A stretch of 64,000 bases of DNA from Undaria pinnatifida (lineage: Eukaryota; Sar; Phaeophyceae; Laminariales; Alariaceae). The notes under the pieces are model-generated. The model saw nothing but the letters and a program-made list of their open reading frames with translations. It was not told where the DNA came from and made no database searches. The stretch covers positions 15,359,016-15,423,015 of the forward strand of contig JABAKD010000013.1 of NCBI GenBank assembly GCA_012845835.1, read 5' to 3'. Positions 1 through 13,400 of this stretch are shown here, one piece after another (positions within the stretch are counted from its first letter, which is position 1; each line of letters opens with the position of its first letter). Position numbers and translations under genes: made by a program.

Positions 1-149
1 GTATACAACGAGAATCACGCCAAAAAAATGTCCTATATTAATAGTTCGACGATTTGGGGTTAAGGAGCCCCGTCATTCGGAAACCATAATGTTTCACACT
101 CACACACACTCACACACACGAAAAGTGATACCTCTATCGTAGCACGCGT

Positions 150-235
150 CTATTACTGTTACTGTTACTACTGTTACTATTACTATTACTATTACTATTA
201 CTATTAGTAGTAGGGTGTTAGTAGTAGGGTATTAG
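150..235 (+). repeat. TTACTA-type microsatellite
   Basis: Runs of ttactg and ttacta followed by gtagtaggg units. A (CA)-rich CACACT run precedes it at about 95-118. Confidence 0.9.
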
Positions 236-579
236 TCCGTTTGACCACTCGCAAAAGGTTAACCAATAGCTTGCTCACACTAAGCCTTATACCAGGAGGT
301 CCCCGGAGAGCAATGCCGCCGGCGAGATTGGTGCTAACTTTAACTTTAGTATGTATTTTGTTAGTTACCTGGTATACACTGTTAATAGCGAATATTGTTA
401 TATTACGAGCAACCGATCACGTCACTTTTTTCGACAGATTACCGTACAAGTAGTATCTTCTCCCTGTCAGTGCCCACGTCCTTATATGTAACCTCCCTCT
501 CCAAACAAAATGGTCGAAAAATCGGTGAAAAACGGTGTGTTATCCCCAGGGATGCACATTATATTACTTGACTTTTTTT

Positions 580-1565
580 GTGGAGGTCCGCGGCAACGAC
601 CGCGGAACTTCCGCGGGCTTCCACGGGTGTTGCCACGGGGTACCGTGGAAATCCGTGCAATCCCGCGTGTTCCACGGCAAGTGCCATGGCTCATGACACT
701 TCCGCGGTAAATGCCACGGTTGTGTCCACGGCACGAGCCGCGGCTCTGTCCGTGGCAAATTCCGTGGTACCAAACATGGCAACCCACAGAAGTTCGCGGC
801 AATTGCCACGGAATTTTCCGACGTCCGTGGTCATTGCCACGGCAACGCGACAATCACCACGGACGTCCGCGGAATTCTGCGGCAATTTCCACGGCTGTTT
901 CCGCGGACTTACGCGGATTTCCAAACGCAGAAAGTTCCACGGTAATCCGCGGCCGTCCCCGGCCATTGCCATGGCGAATATCCGAGGCGCGACAAATATC
1001 ACGGACGTCCGCGGAAGTCGGCGGCGATTGCCACGGCTGTTTCCGCGCACTTCGGATGTTTCTGTGGGCGTTTCCGTAGACGTCTCCGTGGGTCTCCGTG
1101 GGTATGTCCACGAGTGTTTCCCGCGGACGTGTCTGTAGGTGTCCGTGGATATTTCCGTGGTTATGTCCGCGGGTTAGGGTTAGCGTGTCCGTGGATGTTT
1201 CCGTGGGCATGTCCGCGGGTGTCCGCGGGTGTTTCCGCGGGTGATTCCGTGGACGCTCGGGGGTGTTTCCGCGGCCGACTGAGGGTGGCCGCGGCTGGCC
1301 GTGGGTGCTGCCGTGGAAGTTGCCGTGGACATTGCCGTGGACATTGCCATGGGAATTACCGTAGCTTGTGCCGTGGCTAGTGCCATGGGCCTCCACGGTG
1401 TTCCGCTACTTGCCGCGGCATTCCATTGAAGCCCGTGGAATTTCCGTGGAAGCCCGTGGAAGGTACGCGGTAGTCCGTGGAATATCCGCGGTTGTCCACG
1501 AAACGCCGTGGACATGTCCGTGGAATGCCGTGGAGGTCCGTGGACACTGCCGTGGAGCTTCGCCA
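580..1565. repeat. About 1-kb degenerate array of CCRYGG words
   Basis: Hexamers CCGCGG, CCACGG, CCGTGG and CCATGG recur every 8-15 bases for nearly 1 kb. The left half is richer in CCACGG and the right half in CCGTGG, so the halves are roughly inverted. Bordering sequences share an imperfect inverted 'ACATTAT...CTTT' stretch (about 555-580 and 1,562-1,582) and direct copies of gttatcccc near 540 and 1,587. Long open frames here are composition artefacts. Confidence 0.85.
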
Positions 1566-1570
1566 AAGAC

Positions 1571-2340
1571 AAATAATGTACACCCCTCGTTATCCCCGGG
1601 GAATGGGCTTTTGTTCTTGGCGGAGTCCCCCTAACTCTTTGGTACCCCCGGGGACAAATGTATCATCGAGATGAATCGCCACCCCCCCGAGAGAGCACGA
1701 ACAAACGATGTTACCCCGGGGGAACATAAGTATCTATCTCTGCGGTATCATATTCCATTCCGCCCCACTGGGACTTGTGCGCAACAAGCAGTGCGCATCC
1801 GATGCTGTTGTTTGTTGTTCGTTGTTTGTTGTTCGATGTCTCATAAATGCTCTGTGAACTCAAACTCCACCTCTGCTATCTATAGGTCCACGGTTTTCCT
1901 GCCTGTACACAACGTCAAATATGGCACAGGGACACTCAACTATTTAATATGCATGGTAACACAAAATCGACACCGAAGAAATCAGACGGCATGGCAAAAC
2001 ACTAACAATTCGCAAGAATACCCCCACAGAAAATGTCGGTGAATGTGCTATCCGTCATTTTCTTCTTATGTGTGTTTGCTCGTAGATGCTGTCGAGACCC
2101 GACATCGTTGGTGATTGAGGGCGAGGTACGCGGCGGCGGGGAAGCAAGCCACCTACGAGTCTGTGGCGTTTGTGTCGAGAACACTGTTTCTAGGTAGAAG
2201 CCCCTGTGACTGTGTGTGGCGCGTTTTCTCCCCTAGCTCTCATTTTTTTTCAAAGTCCCCCGTGTACTTCTTTGTTCTCCCCGGGGACAACGTTTTATTG
2301 AAAACCAAACGCTCGCCCCGGGGGGGGGTTGACAGATGAT
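1571..2340. other. Non-coding stretch with CCCCGGGG motifs
   Basis: Four CCCCGGGG-centred words occur at about 1,596, 1,647, 1,713 and 2,279; two are followed by GACAA. No gene recognised. Confidence 0.6.
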
Positions 2341-2994
2341 ATGTCTTGCGGCATCCCTCTGGAGTCCCGTACAATTTTCGGTGACGCGTGCTACGATCGA
2401 GGCATTACTAATATTCATAGCACTTTTCGGTAAAATGTTTCCTGGATAACGTGGGTCCTTAATGATTGAATTAAACCAAACTCGCCGGAATGGCATTCTC
2501 GTTTTTTGATTCCAAGTGTGTTGTGACATAATCTCACAGCTGGAGTGTATATTAATTTTTATAATAATATATTGCATACTTGGTACCTAGGCTATGGGTC
2601 TGGTCATCACATGCCAGGTATTATATAGTCTAAGCACTTTTAGTGCGAGTTTAGTCATATTAGTAATTATTATGTGTGAGGTTCATTCAGTTTAATTCGG
2701 AGTATACTTTATCGAGTGAAGGGCCTCAGCAAAAAGATAGCGCACCTCACGGTACCGTACGTAGCATGTGACCCGGTGGGTTTCCAGTTCTTCCATTGGC
2801 CATCGCTCATCGCACAACGACGGCTAACTGCAGTTTCCCACGGGCAAATCCGCCATCCGTACAGACAGGCTGGTTCACGTTATAAACTCCAAACGTATTC
2901 CCCGGCGAATGTCCACGTCGTTTTTTCGACAGTCGACTCCGATCGTGGAAGTTTGCAATTGTCTTCTACGTACCCTTGCGAAGACCTCACCCGA

Positions 2995-2996
<2 letters not shown>

Positions 2997-3031
<35 letters not shown>
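2997..3031 (+). repeat. (TGT)n microsatellite
   Basis: About eleven TGT triplets. On the minus strand they read as poly-Gln in a short frame with no other protein signal. Confidence 0.95.
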
Positions 3032-3032
<1 letters not shown>

Positions 3033-3051
3033 TTCTTTGCTTGATTTTTCG

Positions 3052-3185
3052 TCAGTTAAGAATTTTCGGAGAATGTGAACCACCTTAGCCCATTTTTTTT
3101 CGGCGAAAAGAAGAAAGAAAGAAATCCCCCGTCAAGAATTTTCGGAGAATGTGAACCACCTTAGCCCATTTTTTCCGGCGAAAAA
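3052..3185. repeat. Tandem duplication, period about 78 bp
   Basis: The phrase aagaattttcggagaatgtg and its following sequence to the A-rich end occur twice in a row. Confidence 0.9.
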
Positions 3186-6100
3186 AAAAAAGACCCCCCC
3201 CCACGGGTCAGGCCTCGGGATGGGCATGTAGAACACGTGTGCAAAACGTTCACGTCTGTATCTCAAAAGCGGCGTGGGCATTGGGACTCTTGCGCGTAAA
3301 AATGAGTGAGATTTCTTCAAATGACTTGGTTTCAGTGGGGGATCCAGCTTTTTCGCTAGATTCTGCTTAATAATGCTGAACACAGGTACATTTTTCGCGC
3401 GATTTTTTCGACAGGCATGCCTTGGAGTACGTTCAACCGGACCGTGCAAAACGCGGTGCCATTTTTTCGCCCCCGCTGGAAAATAGCCTGAATGTTATTG
3501 AAAAAAAATCAATTAATGAAGACTACTGATAGGGACAGCTCACGCTATACCTACAATGGGATCCGAAGGGTGCGCCAGCTGCTAGCGTTGGGTTGCGAAA
3601 GCAACTGATTTAAATCGACACACGACGCGTATGAAAATACGTGGAAGTGTGGTGAGCTAAAGCTTTATTTTTCCCCATCCGCCGGAGGATAAAAAAGTAA
3701 TAAAAAAAAGTGAAGGCATGTCATTGGTTGATACGAGTTTCGTTTCGGAGGCTCGTCACGTGAGGAGCCCTAAACTTCACCGAGATAATCTTCCTTTTTG
3801 CACACAAGTTAACTATAAAATGACAATATTTGACATGACCGTGGGGGCTGGAGTAATTTGTTTTGGCCATTGTTGTTAGTTGTTGTTGTTCTCACATTAA
3901 CTCGCATAATCAAGTCCGTGGTCACAGGACAGGCTCCAGTCACTCTGGAGATGAGGAATACCCCAGGGAAAAACACACACAACCCAAGGTGGTACACGCA
4001 TACATCACAGCTAGCTGACGCAATTCATGCCTCCACCAGAAACATATAAAAGTGAAATCGGGAGTCAGTCTACGATGTGCCAGGTCCAGGCCGGTGCAAA
4101 CGTCTCACTACTCACGCCTGGAGAAACCAAATATTATATATAGCCCATGTCACCCTCTCACCCTCTTATCCTCTTTCATCGGTCATGGGGGTCACTATGA
4201 TGCCAAATATTCACTCTTTTGCGAGCGGTATTTTTTTGTGGGGAAGATACTTTGTTTTTTTTACTTGAACCAGCCTGTAGACTAGACATGGAGGGAAAAC
4301 AAACTTGTCAGGGCTTTATCACGTTAAACAAATCTCTAGAACTGGGGGTGGGGTTGGTAGGTGATGCCACATCGTACTCCCTGGCAGTGAAAATCACGTC
4401 AACGCTGAAATTCACGGTACACATATACTACAACTCATGCATACAACAATAATATATTATGAATAGAGTAATCCTGTCATTATCTCCCCCCAAGGGCAAA
4501 GGTGCCGGGGGGTATGTCCTACAATTATGCGACTCATACAAAAACCCGATGTCTTCGCGGTACGAATCGGCCGGTGGCGTGGTAGCGGTATGTACGGTAT
4601 TCGGTCGGCAACGAATACTGGTACCCGTTTGCAGCATGGTTCGGTCGGTAACGGCCTTGCGCGGTACGGCATGGGCGCCAATCTCAGCAGAACATACTCT
4701 TGCACCATACCGCAAGATTCAGACGGTAGCTGTACGGCTTTGTCGGGATGCAGTGTCTATACGGGAGGATGTCACAGCGACGAATTCTTCGATGGAAATC
4801 CCAGGCAAGCAGGAATTCTGAACCTTACGCGCGATAAAAAGAAATTGTGCCGTACCTAGGGGGGGGTGCTGATTTCATGGTTACGGTTTTGGGTTGCACG
4901 GTTGATGATTGTGCTGCTTGCTGTGTTTTCGGTCTTGTGCTTTTGGTTGCCTACTGTACACGTGCGTTACGTACGTCTTGATTTCGTTTGATTGAACAGT
5001 TTGGGGGTGTTGTTCCCCGGTCATGTTTACGGTCAGGGAAACGGATGGAGGGACGAAAAACTCCCGATTTTCCACCGCAGAGAACCAACCTAAACTGCGG
5101 AATTCGTGGCCAGCTCACGCTTCTTACAGAAGAAGTGCCTTGACCAATAAACGCTACCGATCTATGGCACTATGATGGTTCCTGAGGCTAATTGCCTTAT
5201 ACCGACAAGTGGCACTAAACAACCCCGCTCCAATACTCAATACTGTTTTATGGCTTCCACAAATATGTCGCGCACCAACGTACCATCGTCGCCATTGTGC
5301 TTGTCATCCGACGTTGTGCAGCGTGAGTGTCAAGCGCAAAACACGACAAACAGAAGACGAAGACCTCTACAAACGCGTAAAAAGTGCTGTACGACACCCC
5401 AAACGTAAGTTTATGGATTTCATCCACGATGCATTTCCCAGACGCCTGGGTCGGCAGGACAAATTGATACGCGGCTTTTCGCAAGTGAAGGGGCGTTTCG
5501 GCCCATGATCTCAGCCCGCGATGATTAAACAGAACGCGGAATGACAAAAAGATAGGAAAACCTGGAAGCACACGCGTCACACCCACTCTCGCCCAGCCAC
5601 CGGCATCCATGACCATGAACGCCTCTCCATGTCCGTAGAGTTTACATCGCGGGAATTAAACCTGGGCTTTCGTGTGACTTGGTTCACTCGACTGCCGCTC
5701 CAAGCGCCGCCCACACGAACAGCGCGCTATTGTTGGCCACCGGGTATAGGTAACGATTAACGAATAAAAAAACAGAAACATTTCCCCGCGAGGTCTGCCA
5801 GAACGCGTCACATGCAGCCTGCCAGGGCAAGACAATTGCGGGCCCAGAAGCGTGCTCGTGGCCCAAAACGAACGCAATTAGAATACGATGGGATGGATTA
5901 ACTAATTTTGGTACTGAACGTCAAAAAACTAGCGTACGAGATATGGCGTCTAAAGGAGCTACAGTAAGCATAGCTACTAGAAGAACGTTTCCCTGTACAA
6001 CACGCACTACATGCTACACGACACTTCCTAGATGTTTCCCCCTGTAGAATCTAATACCCAAATTAATTGTGGAGCTTTGAGTCGATGCCTAGGCTCTTCG

Positions 6101-6452
6101 CCTCATGCCACCAGGAGCGGCCAATTCGCGCCTCTTTTATCTACTGGTAACTCTTGCATTGCATCCCACGTCCTCCCGATGCCTACTCTCAAATACACTC
6201 GTCTTAAAACTTACTACACAATGCATTAATGCGTAGCTACGGACGTCGTCAAGAACGCTAACCGAAAAACGCCTTTCTGTAACGCCTTACAAACACAAAC
6301 TAACCCAAAAACCAAACACAAGACGAACATCAAACGGCACAACAGATTTAAATCGTACCCGCCCCCTCTACCCGTTCCGCCCCCCCCCGTTACTTCAACC
6401 CCTTCAGAACTGCACCACCCACGTTTTGGGGGGGAATGTACTTGGAATTAGT

Positions 6453-6652
6453 AAGGGCTCTTCACGGGTCGGGCCGCTTCTCGCGGATCGGGTCGGGTCA
6501 GGGTGATCTGACCCGACCCGTGAGACTTGAAAACCTCCAGACCCGACACGACAAGACCCGTGGGATTTCGATTACCTCCTGATTCGATCCGCGAGATTTT
6601 GAAAGCCGCCTGACCCGACCCGCGGGTCGGGTCATGACCCGTGAAAACCCCT
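6453..6652. mobile_element. Palindromic GGGTCGGGTC element, copy 1
   Basis: About 200 bp with inverted ends (GGGCTCTTCACGGGTC ... GACCCGTGAAAACCCC) and internal gggtcgggtc and gacccgaccc blocks. It has no coding capacity and is MITE-like. It sits directly after a copy of another dispersed repeat (about 6,395-6,450), suggesting nesting. Confidence 0.75.
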
Positions 6653-7001
6653 GAAATCGTTGCCGGATCATTGTTGCAGTAGTGAGGAGTAGTGAGGGAT
6701 TGACAAAGCCCGGCGTAGGCCCAATAGTCACACTACTGCCTCACACCATGGTACCAAGCGCAAGGTCGATCGACACCTTTCCCTACGGCCGGTCTGAAAC
6801 GCACACAAAGGCCGAAACAAAAAATATTACAGTGAGGTAGTACTGTATTAGTATAAGCTCTAGCTCTACATCGTAGGGGCTGGAATGATCAGAGAGTTTC
6901 GGCTGTCATTCGAGGGGGCTCAACGGTATCAGTAGACGGCAGTTTTCGGCGCTGTCAGTCACACCATTAGGAATTCCGACACACAACATAAAAAATGATT
7001 A

Positions 7002-7230
7002 CAGGACTTTTCACGGGCCAGGTCGGACCTCGCGGGTCGGGTCGGGTCGGGCCAGGGTGACCCGTCCCGACCCGTGAGATTCGAAAACCTCCTGACCGGA
7101 TTCGACCTGCAGCATGAAATTCGAACACCTCTTGACCCGACCCGATCCGACCCTACTCGCGATAATTTGAAAACCCCCCGACCCGACCCGCGGTTGGGGT
7201 GAACGTCCGAACATCCGTCAAAAGCCCTGA
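7002..7230. mobile_element. Palindromic GGGTCGGGTC element, copy 2
   Basis: Inverted ends AGGACTTTTCACGGG and CCGTCAAAAGCCCTG around gggtcgggtc blocks. It begins about 85 bases past the giant gene's stop codon, so it may lie in the 3' UTR. Confidence 0.75.
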
Positions 7231-7313
7231 TACACTATGTTTAAACGCCCGACCGTCACACGCTTAGACTGCCGCCGTCTCCTGGCATATTCGCTTGTGC
7301 TCGGTTACCACGT

Positions 7314-7466
7314 TCAATTGTCGCTGAACTTTGCGCTACCCTTCCCGCTGCTCCCTCCCGACGCGGGCACGGTCTTGGGGCTGTTCGGGTTAAAACCCCC
7401 CTGGGCACCTGACGAGGCAGCCTCTATCTCGGTCACCTCCGTAGGGGTCATGAAGAACCGTTCCTC
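7314..7466 (-). CDS. Exon 61, terminal exon with stop
   Basis: Residues 3018-3067 and TGA. EERFFMTPTEVTEIEAASSG, then a Gly/Ser/Pro-rich tail ending KGSAKFSDN. Acceptor tggcag after a T-rich tract. A palindromic repeat lies about 85 bases downstream of the stop. Confidence 0.93.
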   Translation of the reverse strand, partial: EERFFMTPTEVTEIEAASSGAQGGFNPNSPKTVPASGGSSGKGSAKFSDN

Positions 7467-10400
7467 CTGCCAGCATAAAAAAGAGGGCGAATGACGACGT
7501 AAAACATGACAAAAATGATGACGCAAGAAAGAAAAAAAAAAACATAGAAAAACAGAATTACGGCGTCGAAACATTGCATGCGTAGCTGTAGGCATGCTTA
7601 CCGAGATTTGACCATTTTAGGGCTAGTTGAAGGTTCACAGGTGGTCAAGCTCAGTCCGACGAACTACATCAGAAGGCGCAAAAAAGAACGGAGGATCTGT
7701 CCTCTACACGGGCACACTATATACCCGATCCGGAGCACCCCCGGACTACAGTGTCGCTCTCAACAGCGTGCAGTCAAAGCAATCAATTCCGTATGGGCGT
7801 AGAGAACGCGTCCTAACCCGCATGACCGCACCTTCAGATCCCAGAACGGCCCAGCAGGTGGGTCATGACCCACTGTAGCCACCATGAGGTGCAGTGAGTT
7901 CACTACCCAGATAGATCCAGCTCTCCCTTCCGTGCCCACATCGTCCCATACCTGAGCGAGCGAGAAAGCGATAAAAACGAAACATAAATAACGATTTATT
8001 ATGCAGACAACAATAAACCACAACACCCACAACAATAGCAACAACAACAACAACAGCAGCAGCAACAACAGCAATTGACGGGTCACTGGAAGGCCCGATG
8101 TACGAGAAAACGTAACCGGAATCGAACCGATAGACGAAATCAAACAAACTAGCCATGTTCATTTGTACTACTGTGGGCTAGGGTTTCCGCCTGGGTCTTT
8201 GCAGACCCTTAAAAACAAACTGACGCGATTGATTGCGACTGCAAATCACACCGATGGCTTTGTTGGTTTTGGGTGAAAGATTCGTTTAAAATGAGAACTA
8301 AACGGACACCACGTGTCCCCATTCTGAGCAAAGCAGAAACAAAAGTCTCTACTAAAAGTATAAAATTTCGGCACCAAGGCTATGAAGGCTCAGACGGGAC
8401 ATGCGAGGTTCCTTCCGATGAAGACAAAGAAATAGCTGAAAAGGCGGGTTCACCACCCCCGGCCGATGGCACAAACCCTCGATACCGTATGTAATCAAAG
8501 CAACACGAAAAAACCAGCACAACACACACGTTGACGCAAACCGCGTGTTACCCGCGGAAACACGTGACCGCAACCGTGCGTAGATTAATATGGACCTTCT
8601 CCGCAGCGCACATCTTCACCCCGTGAAAAAAAAATCTAGGTGATTTAAACGTCATCACGTGCATACCCATGGGGCACAAATATCTGATAGATACGTTACA
8701 CAAATATATGCGTGGCTTGAGCCAATGAGCTTCAACACATAAAAAAAGATGCTAAAGCGTAACATTTGACATAACATTTACACACACTTATCTGGTAAAT
8801 ACGTCACACAACTAACTACGGTGCTCCCTGATTCAATGAGCTTCAAAACACATAATGCGGCGCAACCTGAGCCAATGACCTCCTACACACGTAGAGAACC
8901 TGTTAGAATATAAAATCTGACATACCGAGACACGCACCTTGATGGGCTTGAACGTGCTCTCCACCACCCACCGCCTCGGCACACAGCGCACGGAGTCTTG
9001 CGGCGGAGGAGCTTCCGTGGTAGTAGCGATCATGCCCAAAGCCACGAACACCGAGCTAGGCGGGACAGGGCGCCAGATGTACAGCGCCTTGTCTCCAGAT
9101 GACTGCAGGAAAACGAACGCCACAAACACCATATTGCACACGCCAAACAGCTCAGATCCCTATTGATGATCTAAAGATTATCTATAGATCATCTATGCCG
9201 TTCAGGGCAGACAGATCCCTGGTCAATCATGATATGCATGGCCTATCAAGTGTGCTGCCGGGTAAGGGCCGGATGATCTGCACGATCTGTTTCCTGGGTT
9301 GAGTCTGTACTGCACAGATCATGCACAACACACCAGAACGATAGATGCAGGATCTAGATGATGTAGATGATATATATGTAGATTATTTAGGAGATATAGA
9401 TGATGTAGATGATGTAGATGATATAGAAGATGTAGATGATCCAGATGATATACATGATCTATATGATTCCGATCGTGATCTGTCCGATGTGTGCAAAGTT
9501 GCAAGGGCATGTCTAGCAGGCTAGATACTCTGGTGTACCCGGGTGTCAAACCTGGTTGTCATGATCATACTCGGGTAGGCACCCATGTAGAACCCTATTG
9601 CTATGATCATACTGTTATGATCATACTGTTATGATATACTCGGGTAGGTACCACCGTTATATACCGTAAACATGACCTTGCGACACTGTTGTCGCAGTAA
9701 TGTGGCATGCGGCTCCCAAGAGACGGTCAGAGGGCGGTGGGTGTGAGAAGTGCAGCTTACCGCACGACGCTGTGCCTAGCTGAGGGGGGAAACGTCACAA
9801 TCAAAATGGGAACATTCCAATCAAAATGGGAAACAACTCAGTTAAAATGGAAACATCACAATCAAAATGAGGCAGGCGCGACGGAAACATGCTATTTATA
9901 TGTCTCTCTAAACGAAAATGTAACGGGCATTTGTGCATTCATACGTATACCCAAACGGTTCTTACGTATACTTCCAACGAGATACACCGTTGACATCTAC
10001 CACAAAGAGCGTCAGGCGTGACCTTGGTGAACCCGAAAATCGAACAACAACAAAAACAACAAAACAACAACAATATGCCGGACTGCGGAAACATAGTCCA
10101 TGGGGTGGAAGCGTCGCTTGCACATCCACCTCTATCCAAGGGGGAAGTGCGCTAGTCACAGCAACGTACGACCCCAACATGTCAGAACAAAAGCAACACG
10201 CAAGATGGGGGCTAGGCCGAACCAGCAACACCCGCCCCTCCCCCTCCAAATAAAAACGCTCGGTGCGGCAAAAATTACACCGTGCGACTACAGCACGTAG
10301 GAATGTTGAGCCCCTTTCCCCCTCCCAAAAAAAAGAAGTTCTGTGAGGCAGAGATTGCTCAGCACCGATGTCCCAACCAGGAACGCTCCCCATCTCATCC

Positions 10401-13400
10401 ACCCCTACGACGTTCCGTACGGCAGTGAATGCTCCGCACCGAACCTACCTTCTTCCAAACTTCACGGAAGCGCATTGGCCTTGGGAACAGCGAGTCCGCG
10501 ACGACGTCGAGCTTGTTGCCATGGCGCAGCCTCCACTTTCCAGTATCGGTAATCTCCACAGAGGCTGGTTCGACGTCTTGCTCTTTCCGGCTCCAGCCAG
10601 AGAACCCGCCGCGTGCGTAGTACCCTAGGCACAGCCGAACCTACAAAGGGAGAGGGGCGCCCCAGCCACGGTCAATATTTTGTCTCCCCAAATCCCGAAA
10701 CAAAAAAATACACAACCCCCAATCAATTAATCAGTTCGCACCACCCAGCATGAGCATGTATATATTTTCGTCTCCTCAAGTCTCGAAAACAATGCATTCT
10801 GCAACCCCCAATGAATGTAGTTCGTATGAAATAACTTATTATTATATACATGGAAAAATATATATATTATTTCCCCGCTATAACGTATTATTATATACAT
10901 ACAGTATATAGATATACACACAACTAACAGGGTTGACAATGGAACCCACAAAGTACCTGTACCATCGCGGAGGCAGCTTGGGACACACGCCATGCCTCTA
11001 TGTCGCAGGCTAAGTAGTTTCTGCTACGAGAAGCTCTTTTCTCATTATTGTATCATAGCGTTTACTTTCCATCTTCTCGATAAGCCGTGGTCACCGGTGT
11101 CGCCCCTTCGCCCTCCCGGCACGTGCCTTCATTTTTATCGCGCAGAAGGTTCAGCATCTTTATACTGCACCAGCCTAACTTATTCTGACCGCGGTATTTC
11201 CGACACAAGAAGCCCTACGGTGTTGGTTGGCTCGCGTGCACCATGACGATTTCCATCACCATTACCATCACGATGCTACGGTTATTCGCCGGTCAGAAGG
11301 GTTTCAAAATCTCACGGGTCGAGTCGGGTCGGCTCAGGAGGTGTTCGAAACATTACGGGTCGGGTCGGATCAGATTATTTTTCAATTTTACAGGTCGGGT
11401 CGTGTCACCCTGACCCGACCCGACCCAAGCCGCGAGAAGCGAGTCAACCCGTGAAGAGCCCTGATGCTAACCTTGTTCCGCTGCACGATGTTGCCATGGG
11501 TCACGAGGGGCGCCCAGATGCTGCACTTCGAACGCGACGCAGAGCCGTGCGTGGTCCACAGTCTCTCCAGCCTCTCCTGCTTCTGCACTTTCAGCTTGAA
11601 CGCCTCCAGTCTCGCCTGTGCTATCTCCTCGATCGTCGGACCCGTCTGGAACCAAACGTTGCAATTGTCGGGCAGACCAGATCCGTAATGACGATACATG
11701 TCTTGTCAGGGGAGACAGATCCCTAGCCTACACGATCTGCATGGCTTATAGATCATGCTACCGGACGAGAGTCGGATGCTCTGAAACACTTATTAATATA
11801 TTAATAAAATAGCACCTAACAGTCCTGGGTTGGATCTGTGCTACACAGATCCTGCACAGGCGAGAGCCTCCCGATGTGCATGATCTGAATAATCTATTAA
11901 AAGCAAATTTACTCCTGGGTTGGATCTGTACTGCACAGACCCCGCACAACATACGATGGCAACATATATAGGACCTAGACGATCTAGAGATGATTTACAT
12001 GATCTAGATGATCTAAATCGTTATCTGTCTGATGTGTGAAACGTTGCGAATCATGGCGTCGACGGAATGGCGATAACTCCAAAGGCCGTCGTCCATTTTA
12101 TTGCACTAACGGGAAATAGACTATGGGGCATTGTTTCCAGTGCAGAAAACCCAACGCTTTACATCAATGGGAAGCACAAAGGGTTCAGCGTACCTGCAAA
12201 CACCCCATCCCGGGGAAAGCACAAATGGTTCCGCGAACCCGCGGTCAAATAGCGGAGTCGCCGTGCTTCCATTTTACAGCGACAATACACTGGTCGTTTA
12301 TTTGCTTCTTACTCTAGCGTTTGTACAAATTTGCGATGTACGTCCCCGTCTCGGTAGTTTGTGATCACAGAGCCTGTATCTCTCTACAGGCGAAGAATCG
12401 GCACGGATACTGTGATGTCGATAGGTGGACATAATGGTTTAATGCGAAGAACATCAAAACAAACCTGGTCACCACGCAAGGAGTAAAGCTCCGGCATGGG
12501 CTTAGGTGGCACAGTGAAGGCCGGATCCCCTTCGAAGTCAGGCCAGTCCGAACTGCCCAGGAGTTGCTCTCCAAAGACGTCGTCACCGTGAGCTGCAACG
12601 CAACCAACCGTCGCATTCGTTACAGAGGACAGTACGGTTTCAAAGTCAAGGCTTTCGCGCAAAAAAAAAGGAACTCCTCAGATGCAGTTCGAGGAGCGTT
12701 TTTTTACTCTATACTGAAAAACATGTTCTACTCGAATTCCGAGCAGTGTCTCAGAAAGCATGGGTGAAAAAGTTGAGGTAACACAAGCGGAGGCTAAGGG
12801 AGGTGCGTGGAGCTCGCACCACGAAGAAGCAGAATAAGCGTTCTGTTGCGCTGGTATAAAGTACGAGTACTTGCATCTCAATCTTTCAACCTCTCCCTAA
12901 CAGAAAGGGACCATTGGTGGGTGGTGGGTGGTGTCCCCGGTACCTACATACTTTCTCAGCAAGACACCACCCCTACGCTTTCGCCGCACAATAACTTGCC
13001 GCACACAGGCACACAAGGCCACAACACAGTCGTCGGCCATCAGGAAAATGCGGCAAAAGCCAGGTGACTCACTTGGCTCGAAGAAAGCGTGCTTGAACTC
13101 TTCCCAGCTGACGTAGCCATCGCAGTCCAAGTCGACGGTGCGCACGATGTCGTGCACCTGTACATTGTATGTACGACTTGCAATATTAAGCACGAACGCG
13201 AGTTTCAAATTTAAATCCTGGCAAAAAATACGGGTACCGTTCGATGTGGGTGTTGCGTCTAATTTACGCAGCGCTAAAACCTAGGGACCCTTTCGAGAAA
13301 TCTGTTTCAACTGCCGACCTACAACGCACAAACGTCGACGAGTTACAAATATTCCGCTGCGCAAAAATCCTGAGAGCCGCTAAACAATCTTCAACAACAT

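Larger units (their letters stand above)
2341..6394. other. No gene recognised
   Basis: Contains a (TGT)n run, a short tandem duplication (3,052-3,185) and a dispersed-repeat copy (about 3,540-3,720). Open frames are short, overlapping and without recognisable domains. Confidence 0.6.

Noticed and set aside
241-453. 70-residue plus-strand frame with a hydrophobic stretch
   Set aside because: Non-ATG start, no upstream signal, no family resemblance, and it lies in repeat-rich DNA.
482-1572. Several overlapping open frames of 80-190 codons on both strands
   Set aside because: They all arise from the CCRYGG-word array, which avoids stop codons by composition.
2880-3083. Poly-Gln frame on the minus strand
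   Set aside because: Product of the (TGT)n microsatellite, with no other protein feature.
5209-5508. Plus-strand frame with a basic segment (KRKTRQTEDEDLYKRV) and a gtaagt site
   Set aside because: A single exon-like piece with no partner exon or recognisable domain nearby.
10938-10956. Possible 19-nt microexon between exons 57 and 58
   Set aside because: An upstream acceptor for exon 58 gives VRLCLGYYA directly, so no microexon is needed.
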